DNA from: Desnuesiella massiliensis
GTDB taxonomy: Bacteria > Bacillota > Clostridia > Clostridiales > Clostridiaceae
Assembly: GCF_001403615.1 (NCBI RefSeq)
Contig: NZ_LN879457.1
Span: 1,586,910 to 1,650,909, forward strand
Direction: 5' to 3'
DNA: 64,000 nucleotides
Positions 1-8,607 of this stretch are shown one piece after another. Made by a program: the position numbers and the translations under genes. Position 1 is the stretch's first letter; the number at the start of each line of letters is the position of its first letter. The notes under the pieces were generated by a model that saw nothing but the letters and a program-made list of their open reading frames with translations, was not told the origin of the DNA and did not search any database.

Positions 1-771
1 ATGGTCTTTACTTAAAATACTATTGGTTGTATATATTCCCGTTATTAAATCACTAGTTAATAGCTCACCTTGAAAAACTGTATTCTCACAATGGGTAACT
101 ACTAGATATATTTCCATTGCCCCCATTTCCTTTAGCTTAGAAGCTGTAAGCATAAAAGTGCCGCCCTTTGAACATAAATCATCCACTATAATGGCCCTAA
201 AGCTTTTACTTTCCACATCTCCATTAATCTCTAACTTCTTAATAAATCCTGTTTTAAAGTCTCGTTCTTTACTTGCGGTTAGAATCTTTTCATAGCCTAT
301 TTCTTTCCCATATCTCTTGGCTGCACCTGCATCGGGATAAACTAAATATACCTCTTCTTTTCCATCATCCAATTCTTTCAAGAACTTCTCAGCTAATATT
401 TTAGACATATTCACTACCTTAACTCTATCTAATAATGCAGTTGATACCTCTGAATGTGGCTCATAGATAGTTACACTTTCGAAGTTCAAATTATTAATTA
501 GCTTACACAAATGCTTTAATGTAAAAACAGTCATGCCCTCGGTCCTGTCCATCCTGCTGTATGGCATATAGGGAAATATTAAATTGCATTTTATCCTTAA
601 TTCATCTAAATGACTTTTCAAAAATATTAACTGAGTTATATCTTCATCATTCTCAAAATAAAGCCTAATCTCATTATCATCATTTCTTAACTTTAAATTT
701 TCACTATAAATCAGAGATTCACCATTAGGAAATTTCTTAACCTCTACTCTCTCATTATTAAAATAAATCAT
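1..771 (-). CDS. Ribose-phosphate pyrophosphokinase-like protein, C-terminus cut by window
   Basis: The reading frame opens at an ATG preceded by a GGAGG site and stays open for 257 codons to the window edge, so the last part of the protein is missing. It is related to PRPP synthetase, which makes phosphoribosyl pyrophosphate from ribose 5-phosphate and ATP. Visible family marks are PYMPYSRMDR near residue 80, VYPDAGAAKRYG, and the PRPP-binding loop IIVDDLCSKGGT. It starts with MIYFNNERVEVKKFPNGES, so it is shorter at the N-terminus than housekeeping Prs. It lies 18 bp downstream of an NrtR-like gene and is probably co-transcribed with it. That context suggests PRPP supply for NAD or nicotinate salvage rather than the main Prs. 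A pncB or nadV-type gene might follow outside the window. Confidence 0.8.
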   Translation of the reverse strand, partial: MIYFNNERVEVKKFPNGESLIYSENLKLRNDDNEIRLYFENDEDITQLIFLKSHLDELRIKCNLIFPYMPYSRMDRTEGMTVFTLKHLCKLINNLNFESVTIYEPHSEVSTALLDRVKVVNMSKILAEKFLKELDDGKEEVYLVYPDAGAAKRYGKEIGYEKILTASKERDFKTGFIKKLEINGDVESKSFRAIIVDDLCSKGGTFMLTASKLKEMGAMEIYLVVTHCENTVFQGELLTSDLITGIYTTNSILSKDH

Positions 772-789
772 TTTATCCCCTCCTGGTTT

Positions 790-1692
790 TTAAAAATTAT
801 GCTCCCAATTTTCATTAAATTTAAATACCTTAGCTGGTCTAAAGGGTTTACCCTCTATTTTTTCATCAGTTTCTATAATCATTTCTCCCATTTTTCTTCT
901 GAAGTTTAAAATTTCTCTTCCCATTATTGCTTCATAGACATTCTGCAGTTCCTTTACAGTGAATACTCTTGGTAAAAGGTTAAAAGCAATTGGTGTATAC
1001 TCTACTTTATTTCTTAATCTATCTATTCCATAATCTAATATCTTATAGTGATCAAAAGCTAATTCCTCTGTAGAGTTATTTAATAATTTATAATCCGTTT
1101 CCTTTCTTTTAAAGATGTCTCTTCCGATTTTCTCTGTTACTTCATAATTCATTATTATTGTCTCATCAATAGATTTAAGAGATAGAAGATGCTTGTTTTC
1201 TATATATTTCTCATACTTTTCAGAGCTAATAAGAGTTTTATCTATCCAAAACCATTGACTTTTCTTTTGTAAATCTACTTCTTTTAACCTTATGCTGCTC
1301 TTTTCCACCAAAGCAATATTTCCTACACTAATAACCCTTGTTCTTTTATCTCTACCAACATCTCCAAAAGTATAGAGTTGCTCTGTATAAACATTGTCTA
1401 TTCCCGTTTTTTCCTTAAGTGTCCTCTTAGCAGCAGCCTCTAAGCTTTCTTCTATGCCAACAAACCCACCTGGAAGAGCCCACTTATCTATATAGGGATA
1501 GTCATCTCTTTTAATCAAAATAACCTGCATTCCTCTTTTTGGTACCTTCCGAAGACTATCTTCTTCCTTATCAGCGGTTGTAAATATTATTATGTCATTT
1601 GTAACACTTGGTCTTTTATAATCATTCTCATCATAATCTTTTAGAAACTCTTCTTCCTTATCTATAAAATGTTTATCCAAATTATTTTCCAC
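790..1692 (-). CDS. NrtR-like regulator: degenerate Nudix domain plus winged helix
   Basis: This 300-residue protein has a Nudix fold in the first half (roughly residues 35-170) and a C-terminal region of about 80 residues ending in a winged-helix-like segment (TPIAFNLLPRVFTVKELQNVYEAIMG region). This is the architecture of NrtR, a repressor that senses ADP-ribose and controls NAD synthesis. The Nudix box reads GGFVGIEESLEAAAKRTLKE; where active hydrolases have R-E-x-x-E-E, this one has R-T-L-K-E-K, so catalysis is doubtful, as expected for a sensor. A promoter and a perfect palindrome lie directly upstream, which fits autoregulation. The downstream gene is PRPP synthetase-like. Regulator function is inferred from family and context; residual hydrolase activity cannot be excluded. 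Confidence 0.8.
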   Translation of the reverse strand: MENNLDKHFIDKEEEFLKDYDENDYKRPSVTNDIIIFTTADKEEDSLRKVPKRGMQVILIKRDDYPYIDKWALPGGFVGIEESLEAAAKRTLKEKTGIDNVYTEQLYTFGDVGRDKRTRVISVGNIALVEKSSIRLKEVDLQKKSQWFWIDKTLISSEKYEKYIENKHLLSLKSIDETIIMNYEVTEKIGRDIFKRKETDYKLLNNSTEELAFDHYKILDYGIDRLRNKVEYTPIAFNLLPRVFTVKELQNVYEAIMGREILNFRRKMGEMIIETDEKIEGKPFRPAKVFKFNENWEHNF

Positions 1693-1712
1693 CTCAACTT
1701 AATCTCAATTAG

Positions 1713-1733
1713 ATAATATCAATTTGATATTAT
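1713..1733. promoter_or_regulatory. Perfect 21-bp palindrome, candidate NrtR operator
   Basis: Arms ATAATATCAA and TTGATATTAT are perfect inverted repeats around one central base. The site sits between the -10 element and the start codon of the Nudix/NrtR-like gene, where a bound repressor would block transcription start. Confidence 0.6.
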
Positions 1734-1739
1734 GTATTT

Positions 1740-1768
1740 ATAATACAACCTATTCCACTATATGTCAA
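1740..1768 (-). promoter_or_regulatory. Sigma-A type promoter of the NrtR/PRPP operon
   Basis: On the minus strand a consensus -35 TTGACA (1763-1768) and -10 TATTAT (1740-1745) are separated by 17 bp. The palindrome at 1713-1733 follows directly. Confidence 0.7.
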
Positions 1769-2129
1769 TAAGTTTTTTTGATTTTTCTTAATCATTGCAG
1801 TGAAAGCAAAAAAAGAAGGTGATACCCATCATCGTGAGATTCTCCATTACTATTTTGAATTATGAAGCTATGATATTGTAACACCAGCACTTACATATCC
1901 TACCACAGTAGATAATATTAAAGCAGTTCCTATTAGGGAATTTATATAGAATATGTTCAGTTACTCTCCTTGTTAAACAAGGGTCGCAAAAATCTTCATA
2001 ATACTTGAAATCACTGCTTAAGAAGATAAAAAACTCTACTACAATTATCTATAAGTAGCATAATTAAAAATTATGAATATATTTATATTAATAATATTGT
2101 AGAAAAATATCAATTCGGGGGAATTTTAA
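1769..2129. other. Intergenic region without a recognisable gene
   Basis: Short open stretches near 1801-1950 (for example one ending in TTVDNIKAVPIREFI, interrupted by stops in the surrounding frames) could be remains of a lost gene, but I do not recognise them. The last 30 bases hold the GGGG ribosome binding site of the kinase gene. Confidence 0.4.
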
Positions 2130-3059
2130 ATGGATATTAATAATTTATTACTTTTAGGAGACGTGGTAAAACTTAGAAATGGAAGTTATAAAATATTAAA
2201 TTTACTCGGTAACGGAAAATGTGGTATGACATACCTGGTAATATGTATTGAAGGAGAAAATATAGGCTGCTATTTCGCTTTGAAAATTTTTTATAGGCTA
2301 GATTTGGAGCACCGAAAGCAAAGATTTTTAAATGAAATTAACCTTCTAAAAGCACTCAAACATCCTTCTATTATTCAATATTATGATGATGGAGAACACC
2401 TTATTGCTGGTAACCTCCATCCTGTATTAATCATGAATTACATTCCAGTTACTTTGGATCATGAACTTCAAAAAGGACCTTTAAAAATGATAAAGGCTCT
2501 TATGTACACCACCCAATTACTCTCTGCAGTAAAATATTTGCAAGACAAAAATATTTTGCATAGAGATATAAAACCTACAAATATTTTTGTAAATACCAAT
2601 CAACTTATATTGGGTGATTTAGGTCTTTTCAAAAATCTAAATGATTACTCTGTCAATGATGATATTAACTATATAGAAGAAAACTTTTTTAAAAATAATA
2701 TTTCTAATGGAACCATGCCTAGATTTTTTAGAACACCTCAGTTAGTTAAGTATATTAATAAACAGGAATACCTCAATCTAAAGTCAGATATCTTTCAACT
2801 TGGCTTAGTACTAGCAATATTATTTACAGGTAGAAACCCGTTAAAACCTGCACAAAACTTAAACGACCCAATTGAACTTGAAAAATTAGAACCAATTCCC
2901 GGTAAATATGGTGCTGAAATAGAAGGTTTAATAAATAGAATGGTAAATACAGATGAAACTATGATTTTAGAAATAGATGAATTATGTAAAATATTTTATA
3001 ATATTTTTTTAAGTTTTGTTACTGATATGCATGGTTTAGAAGGTAACATCTTTGACTGA
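2130..3059 (+). CDS. Solitary eukaryote-type Ser/Thr protein kinase
   Basis: The 309-residue protein is almost entirely a protein kinase domain. It has a glycine-rich loop GNGKCG (27-32), the ATP lysine in FALKIF (K52), a probable helix-C glutamate (E69), and the catalytic loop HRDIKPTN (D146). The metal-binding DFG is changed to DLG (D163). A conserved SDIFQLG segment marks subdomain IX. It lacks the transmembrane segment and PASTA repeats of the PrkC/Stk1 cell wall kinase, so it is a separate soluble kinase. No phosphatase partner is adjacent. Accessory kinases of this kind often sit in phage-defence or regulatory islands, but the substrate is unknown. Confidence 0.85.
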   Translation: MDINNLLLLGDVVKLRNGSYKILNLLGNGKCGMTYLVICIEGENIGCYFALKIFYRLDLEHRKQRFLNEINLLKALKHPSIIQYYDDGEHLIAGNLHPVLIMNYIPVTLDHELQKGPLKMIKALMYTTQLLSAVKYLQDKNILHRDIKPTNIFVNTNQLILGDLGLFKNLNDYSVNDDINYIEENFFKNNISNGTMPRFFRTPQLVKYINKQEYLNLKSDIFQLGLVLAILFTGRNPLKPAQNLNDPIELEKLEPIPGKYGAEIEGLINRMVNTDETMILEIDELCKIFYNIFLSFVTDMHGLEGNIFD

Positions 3060-3065
3060 ATCAAT

Positions 3066-3099
3066 GGTCAAATACTTTATTATATTGTGGTATTTGACC
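3066..3099 (+). terminator. Hairpin after kinase gene
   Basis: Ten-base arms GGTCAAATAC and GTATTTGACC flank a 14-nt loop seven bases after the kinase stop codon. There is no T-run, so it is only a weak candidate intrinsic terminator. Confidence 0.4.
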
Positions 3100-3115
3100 T
3101 CTTGAAGTGTTTAAG

Positions 3116-3310
3116 TTAATTATCACGATTAAATTTCTTGATATACATATAGAACTTAATGACAAAAAAGCTAAAGCATCCTTCTTCATAGGCCGAAATA
3201 CTTCCATTTCGAATTATGTTGTCTTTAAATATTCCAGTTAAAAAGCATATATCTCTTGGATAGCTTGGAAGCAAGCTGTTATACCTTTCTTTCAGTTCCT
3301 TTAATTTCAA
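3116..3310 (-). CDS. Small ORF overlapping the WYL gene end, uncertain
   Basis: A 64-codon frame starts at TTG inside the last codons of the WYL gene, in another frame. The sequence (PSYPRDICFLTGIF near the middle) is not clearly assignable. It may be the C-terminal relic of a gene once located downstream of the WYL regulator, or noncoding. No ribosome binding site supports an independent start. Confidence 0.2.
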   Translation of the reverse strand: MKLKELKERYNSLLPSYPRDICFLTGIFKDNIIRNGSISAYEEGCFSFFVIKFYMYIKKFNRDN

Positions 3311-4313
3311 TCATTTTATTTTCCGCCTTCCCTCCTAATGCAAAACTATTAAGTTCTATTGCCTTTTTAATTCTTCTAATCACTTCATCAACTATTCTTC
3401 GTGGCGAAAGCACCTTTACATAGGGACCTAGTGCTAGTATTTTTCTAATTATATCTTCTTCCTCAAAAGTATAATAATAGAGCTTTATCTCATATTTGTC
3501 CTTCTCTAAACACCTGGAAGATCGTTCAAGCTCGGAAAAACTCATAAAACATCTTTCCATAGCTGATTTTTTATCAGTTACTTCAAGTAAAATAGGTTCT
3601 TTAGAATACCTATTTTTATGCAGCTGCTTTAAGGCTTCCTCCCTAGTTATAACGGACCTATTAGCCTCGACAATTTCAATATTACTCATAGTGAATACAT
3701 TTGCCATTATTGGCCTATGATTTTTTAAACAGTACATGGACACTCTAAATCTACTGTCCTTAAGAGAATATTCAAGTCTTACGGGAAGAGACAACATGCC
3801 ACAGTATTCATTTCCTAGCCTGTCAATGTTGCAGTAGCTTATGGCCTTCTCCTCTGAAATTGCTTTTAATATTGTTCTAAAATTATTCTCATACTGCTCT
3901 AAATCTGAAATCTCAGGAAGTGTAGATTTATTAGTTACTTCAATAATCTCACTATTTATAGGACTGTCCACGTCCTTTAAAGCTTCCTTTAACTTTATAA
4001 GAATTTCTTTGCTTAGTATCATAGCTGCAGAAGGCTCCTCTACCAGTGCCTTTATCCATGACTTTTCCATATTGGTAAGCCTAACAGGAATAATACTTTT
4101 CTCATAGCCCTTTACAACTGGATAAAAAAGCTTATCTTCACAAAGAGCTTTATCAAAGAGCCTTATTATTTCATTTTCCCCAGCAGTTCTCATGGCACCA
4201 CCACGGCAGAAAAAGTCCAGTAAATTGCTTCCAGTAGTGTTGTATGCCCTAGCACCATTTTCTGTATAGGCAAGGTTTGTTTGCATTTTCATTCCTTTTA
4301 AAAGCCCGCTCAT
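3279..4313 (-). CDS. WYL-domain regulator with TROVE-derived N-terminus (chimera)
   Basis: The ATG at 4313 follows an AAGGAGG site, giving 344 residues; an upstream in-frame ATG has no such site. Residues about 1-62 (KMQTNLAYTENGARAYNTTG, then SNLLDFFCRGGAMR) match the beginning of bacterial TROVE/Ro60-like proteins, which bind Y-RNA. From about residue 63 the protein changes to a WYL regulator: an IIPVRLTNMEKSWIKAL segment, a WYL core around SYCNIDRLGNEYCG, and the C-terminal extension around LALGPYVKVLSPRR. WYL domains bind nucleic acid or nucleotide ligands. No N-terminal helix-turn-helix is visible; it is replaced by the TROVE piece. The simplest explanation is an in-frame deletion joining two neighbouring genes, with the joint near 4120-4130. 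Confidence 0.75.
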   Translation of the reverse strand: MSGLLKGMKMQTNLAYTENGARAYNTTGSNLLDFFCRGGAMRTAGENEIIRLFDKALCEDKLFYPVVKGYEKSIIPVRLTNMEKSWIKALVEEPSAAMILSKEILIKLKEALKDVDSPINSEIIEVTNKSTLPEISDLEQYENNFRTILKAISEEKAISYCNIDRLGNEYCGMLSLPVRLEYSLKDSRFRVSMYCLKNHRPIMANVFTMSNIEIVEANRSVITREEALKQLHKNRYSKEPILLEVTDKKSAMERCFMSFSELERSSRCLEKDKYEIKLYYYTFEEEDIIRKILALGPYVKVLSPRRIVDEVIRRIKKAIELNSFALGGKAENKMIEIKGTERKV

Positions 4314-4483
4314 TGAAAAACCCTCCTTAAAAATAAATTTGTAACTAGACGCATTATACTTATCTACAAAAATCACTAAAATTATTTTGCTGCCTGCGTC
4401 TAAAAAATTTTACCAGGGATTTATCACCCTTACATTTATAATTATAAAGCGATTGGAAACTAATTTACAGACAAAAACTTTGC

Positions 4484-4532
4484 AACCTTTGGAGTGATAG
4501 GGTTCTCTGTAACAGGTATAACCTAGACTTTT
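4484..4532 (-). repeat. Degenerate att-like site H (outermost copy)
   Basis: The core at 4492-4508 reads GAGTGATAGGGTTCTCT on the plus strand, a decayed version of the common core TTATGATACGGTTCTCC. The right flank (4509-4532, GTAACAGGTATAACCTAGAC and on) closely matches the flank of site C at 27319-27343, which supports common origin. Confidence 0.45.
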
Positions 4533-4556
4533 AAATTGTTTTTTTATATAAATATA

Positions 4557-4580
4557 GGCTTATTCTCATTGGAATAAGCC
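4557..4580 (-). terminator. Hairpin downstream of the BtrH-like gene
   Basis: Arms GGCTTATTC and GAATAAGCC surround a 6-nt loop. On the minus strand it follows the BtrH-like gene by about 100 bp; the T-rich stretch near 4540 lies further downstream. Confidence 0.5.
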
Positions 4581-4676
4581 CTTTTACACACTTTATTTAA
4601 ATTTATTATTTGCTATTTTGTTAAAACGAAGGCTTTTGCATATCAGTTGAATTATTTTCGCTGCCGCTTTCTCCGC

Positions 4677-5753
4677 TCATGCTTCATTTTTTATCCCCTC
4701 CAAAATTCTATGATATGCTTTTTCTTCAAGGTCTGCTATCTGGTTAATCATATATGGTAATCTATTAAGTTCTTTACCTTCTTTCAATAAGTACTCCACT
4801 ATTAAATCTGTCATCTCTTGAATAATAACGCCGCTCTTTTTAAAAAGATCACCTGCCACTTTCCACTCCTGAAAGCCATATTTTTCTCCTAATTTCATTA
4901 ATAATGCAGCATACTCTCTTCGAGCGGCTTGATGTTCTATTTCATATTTTTCTTCTATCATAAGTAATCTATTGGGAAGAATTGGGACAGTACCTGTAAA
5001 CATAACGATGTTTCTAAGGGCTGTTTCATATTCTTCAACGGCTAATTCATCTTTCCAATTAAGAATTTCTTTGCTTAGTTTTCGCATACCAGGAATCCCG
5101 CAAAATCCCACCTTAGGATTAAGCATTTCGTTTGCTTTCTCATAAAATCCCTTTATTGCAATTTCTCTAATACCCTTAATCTCATCATCAAACTCTATGA
5201 GACAAATTGAATTTTTATCAGATAAAGATGTCTTTTCAATATTAAGAGCCTTTTCAAGAATTGCATATTTAATTTTTTGCACCTCTTCAATTCCACAATC
5301 GTATACATATGCGCACTGCTCCTCATCATCATATCCCACCATTAGTATATAATGAATTGGTATATGTTCTTTGTAATAAAACTTTGGATAATAACTTAAA
5401 TAATACATATCTAAACATCCGAGAACAACTGGTCTTTCATTATCAATCTGTTCCTTTGCTCTTTTCATTACATACTCAAATTTTCTACCTTCTATATGCT
5501 TATATTTAAATCCTACAATATTACAAATTGATGCATACATTTTTTTAGTTCTTCCATCATTCCATGAAGTCATCCTTCTCATATTTCCACTGCTAAACTT
5601 CAAATATACAAATTTTCCTATTCCACTTAAACAAAAGAAAAAATAATCTGGTATATCTTCACCTAATTTTGTTTGATATAAATCTTCAATACCATTCCAC
5701 ATACAGGTATAATCACAAACCTTATGCCTTAGTTCAATTACCTTTTGAGACAT
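4677..5753 (-). CDS. BtrH N-terminal domain / DUF4872 family protein
   Basis: The 358-residue protein resembles BtrH, the acyltransferase of butirosin biosynthesis that moves an acyl chain from a carrier protein to an aminoglycoside. The N-terminal domain has a cysteine-protease-like fold; a plausible triad is visible as C17 (DYTCMWNGIE), H134 (HIPIHYILMVGYDD) and D152 (YVYDCG). The C-terminal helical part matches the DUF4872 region. It starts with a GGAG ribosome binding site and lies 77 bp behind a MerR-type regulator on the same strand. No aminoglycoside biosynthesis or carrier protein genes are nearby, so the substrate is unknown. Modification of a small molecule, possibly for detoxification, is an inference. 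Confidence 0.75.
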   Translation of the reverse strand: MSQKVIELRHKVCDYTCMWNGIEDLYQTKLGEDIPDYFFFCLSGIGKFVYLKFSSGNMRRMTSWNDGRTKKMYASICNIVGFKYKHIEGRKFEYVMKRAKEQIDNERPVVLGCLDMYYLSYYPKFYYKEHIPIHYILMVGYDDEEQCAYVYDCGIEEVQKIKYAILEKALNIEKTSLSDKNSICLIEFDDEIKGIREIAIKGFYEKANEMLNPKVGFCGIPGMRKLSKEILNWKDELAVEEYETALRNIVMFTGTVPILPNRLLMIEEKYEIEHQAARREYAALLMKLGEKYGFQEWKVAGDLFKKSGVIIQEMTDLIVEYLLKEGKELNRLPYMINQIADLEEKAYHRILEGIKNEA

Positions 5754-5830
5754 ATTTTTATCACTCCTTCTATAAAATTTTATTTTTATAGAAAAAGCAT
5801 ATACCCTCGCATTATGCTAGAGTCAATATA

Positions 5831-6646
5831 CTATCTCTTTTTAATAGGAAAACATACTTCTGTAACAAATTTTTCTTCATTCGCTTCATACTCTGGAGAA
5901 ATATAATAAACATTAAATACAGGTCCACAAATTTCAAACCCATTTTGTATTATCCATTTAGCTATGTAAATATTTATATCTTTAAGTCTGCTATACCCAC
6001 CTTGATATACCAATGAAGCTACCTCACAAGATGGTATACTATAAAACTTCATCTTATCTGTACTTTCATAGGTATTTTCAACTAATCTTTGAACTTCAAC
6101 ATCAATATAATCTTTATCAAAATTTATTTCATGTTGAATAGCAATGGAATAATTTATATCTGAAAATTGAATATTTAACTTTTCACATTCGTCACCAAGC
6201 GTTTTCCATAAAACTCCTTCATCCTGAAACTCTTTAATTTTCATTCTAAAGCTAGCAACTGTTCTATCTGGTATATACTTAATTACTATAGACAATGCAT
6301 GTTCATTATCGCTTGCCAAATCTTCCAGTGCATTTTCCATTTGTGTCAACTGTCTTCTAATTGCTTTTACTTCTTGTTCTTTAGCTTCAATTTTATTTTT
6401 TAATACCTCTTTCAGATTCTCCCTTTGTATGTCTTCTAGTTGTAATGCCGCTATTTCTTTTAATCCAAATCCCATCATCTTTAAAGCTACAATTTGATTT
6501 GCAATTGGCAATTGATCACTTTCATAATATCGATATCCTGTTGATTCATCAATATACTTAGGTATTAATAATCCAATTTTATCGTAGTTTCTAAGCATAT
6601 GAATACTTATAGATGTAAGTACCGAAAATTCACCTATTTTAAACAT
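5831..6646 (-). CDS. MerR-family regulator with GyrI-like effector domain
   Basis: Residues 1-70 form a MerR helix-turn-helix (FKIGEFSVLTSISIHMLRNY, then GLLIPKYIDESTGYRYY), followed by a dimerisation helix to about 115 (NKIEAKEQEVKAIRRQLTQM). The C-terminal half resembles the GyrI/BmrR-type small-molecule binding domain. Such proteins activate detoxification genes when a hydrophobic drug binds. The next gene on the same strand encodes the BtrH-like protein, its probable target. The C-terminal domain assignment is by pattern only. Confidence 0.8.
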   Translation of the reverse strand: MFKIGEFSVLTSISIHMLRNYDKIGLLIPKYIDESTGYRYYESDQLPIANQIVALKMMGFGLKEIAALQLEDIQRENLKEVLKNKIEAKEQEVKAIRRQLTQMENALEDLASDNEHALSIVIKYIPDRTVASFRMKIKEFQDEGVLWKTLGDECEKLNIQFSDINYSIAIQHEINFDKDYIDVEVQRLVENTYESTDKMKFYSIPSCEVASLVYQGGYSRLKDINIYIAKWIIQNGFEICGPVFNVYYISPEYEANEEKFVTEVCFPIKKR

Positions 6647-6999
6647 TTTTTATCCTTTCTAAGTTTATTATATTGTTAAAATTATACTATATATTGAGCA
6701 AAATTTCATTTAAGCACTTCATATAATATCCCATTTTTTGCTGCTTCAATCATGAATGAAATTAATAATAAGCACGACAAACATTTACTCCTCAAGTATA
6801 ATAAGCTTAAAAAAGCGTTATAAAGTCAAGTGCACTCCAACTGTTTAACAAAATAACAACACTTGGTAGTGCACTTTTTAATTTTCCACCTACCTCAATA
6901 ATTTAATATTTTCTTTAATATTCTCTTGTTTTCATTGAATTTCAATTTGTATCATAAAACAAACTTAGTAAGTATTTGGAGTTATATTGAATATATAAC
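6647..6999. other. Intergenic region between MerR gene and IS110 remnant
   Basis: AT-rich DNA with one strong hairpin (6829-6875, listed separately). No open frame worth calling. Confidence 0.4.
6829..6875. terminator. Strong hairpin with T-run, near IS110
   Basis: Arms AGTGCACT (6829-6836 and 6868-6875) extend inward through CCAA/TTGG pairing, and TTTTT follows on the plus strand. No plus-strand gene precedes it; it may terminate transcripts of the insertion element or mark its outer end. Confidence 0.4.
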
Positions 7000-7280
7000 G
7001 TTATTTTACTGGAGTTAGGTAGACAGCCCTATTAGAATTTTACTTTTTACCAATAATTTGAAGGTATTCACCGAAAAAGCTCTAATGCTGACCCTACCAT
7101 ATCTCCCTGAGTACACAACATTTGTGCCTCTATCATTCCTTCGTTCTGCATTTTAGAGCAGGTGCTAGCGTTAATCCTTGTATACTGGGTCATTTATGCC
7201 CTTATGGGGGTGTGAACGTGTTTAACCTTACTCTTTTTAACCGAACAATTTTTTATTGCTATATAACTTTAAATATCTTA
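7000..7280 (-). ncRNA. Candidate guide (bridge/seeker) RNA region of the IS110 element
   Basis: Recombinases of this family use an element-encoded guide RNA in a noncoding end. The segment downstream of the recombinase stop is less AT-rich than its surroundings and has several short stem-loops on the minus strand, for example CTGC/GCAG around TCTAAAAT, CACAA-ATG-TTGTG, and a CCCC/GGG pair. I cannot tell IS110 from IS1111 subgroup layout here, so the RNA could instead lie upstream. Confidence 0.3.
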
Positions 7281-8539
7281 TTAAGCTGCTTGTTTATAAC
7301 TATTTACTCCGTGAACTTTATCATGTGAGTACATTATCTTTTTAGTACACAAAGTATACATAACTTTGATAAGTCTAACACTTAAAGCTACTATTGCTTG
7401 TTTCCCTGTAAGTTTATTATCTTGTCTTTTTGTGAGATGTTCATAAATCTCCTTAAATGCTTGATTTTTCGCAACCATAACTATAGCTGCTTGATACAAA
7501 ATATTTCTTAAATTAGATCTACCTCTTTTACTAATCTTAGTTTTTCCTTTTTTCATGCCAGAACTAGTTTCTTTCAGATTTAGTCCCGCAACTTTTTGAA
7601 TTTGCTTATAGTTATCATACTTAGATATATCTCCTACCTCGGCTAAGAAAGTTGCAGCAGTCACTATTCCAACGCCTTGTATACTTAACAGAAAGTCAAT
7701 ATAACCAGTTTTATCTAAGTATTGCTTCATCATTTCTTCAACTGCATCTATTTCTTTTTGCAGCCAATCTAACTTCCTTAAAATTAACTCTAATCTATAT
7801 TTTGCACCTTCTAACCCTACGGGTACACCTATTGACTTTTTAGCCGCCTCATATACCAATATAGACTTTTTTAAACCCACACGATTTTTAGTAGCATCTT
7901 TTAAAATCTGTGTAAGCCTTTCAATTCCAATATCTAAAATATCTTTCGGAAAAGGACAATTTTTTAAAATTGCTATTAAAGATTTACTTAATATATCTGA
8001 AAATAATCTTGTGAGTTCTGGAAAATATTCATCTAATAGCGCTATTAGTCTTACTTTTTCAGCAATTAGTTGCCTTCTTAATTCTTGTGTTTATTATACT
8101 CATTCTTCAACTTAATTTTCTCATCTATTTCTTCTTCAAACATGCATGTAAGATATTGCCCTTGATAGATTAGTTTTGATATTATTTTGGCATCCTTTTT
8201 GTCATTCTTAGTAGGACTATTATCTTCTAATTCCTTTGTTTTATTAACATGATAAGGATTAACTAAACATATATTTATGCCTTTATTTTTCAAATAGTAG
8301 GCGATATTTTTCCAATAATGGCCTGTCGGCTCCATGCCTACAAGAGTATGAATTGTTCCATATTTATTCGTTAATTCTTTTATTGTTTCTAATAGACAAT
8401 CAAAAGATTCTTTGGTATTCTTTATTATGAATGGTTTTTTTATATATTCACCATTCACTACAAATTGACCATAGTGGTTTTCTTTTGCGATATCTATCCC
8501 TAGAATTAACGTATTGGGAACCATTATTATGTTATTCAT
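7281..8539 (-). pseudogene. IS110-family recombinase, inactivated by a one-base deletion
   Basis: The N-terminal part (8078-8539) has the DEDD RuvC-like residues: LGIDIAKENHYG, LVGMEPTGHYW and NDKKDAKIISK. It ends early at a TAA. The rest of the protein continues in another frame from near 8080 to 7281, with a Transposase_20 domain (SIQGVGIVTAATFLAEVGD), a serine-containing KETSSGMKKG motif and ISKRGRSNLRNILYQAA. The whole stretch is 1259 bp; one extra base near 8081-8085 would restore a single frame of about 419 residues, normal for the family. IS110 elements are not known to need frameshifting, so I call it a disabled gene. Confidence 0.8.
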
Positions 8540-8551
8540 TTAAGTTTACCT

Positions 8552-8607
8552 CCTGATATAAATTGTTTGTTGTCTTTTGCAAGTTGACACAATATATTTA
8601 TATCAGG
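8552..8607. repeat. Inverted repeat directly upstream of the IS110 recombinase
   Basis: Eleven-base arms CCTGATATAAA (8552-8562) and TTTATATCAGG (8597-8607) are perfect, with further partial pairing TTGT/ACAA inside. It may be a subterminal repeat or an RNA stem of the element; in the plus direction T-rich DNA follows. Confidence 0.45.

Noticed and set aside
7122..7328. Plus-strand 68-codon frame downstream of the IS110 gene
   Set aside because: It overlaps the recombinase end and lies in the presumed noncoding RNA end; no ribosome binding site or recognisable protein.
8078..8090. Programmed frameshift in the IS110 recombinase
   Set aside because: No slippery run is present at the joint and IS110 recombinases are normally single frames; a deletion explains it.
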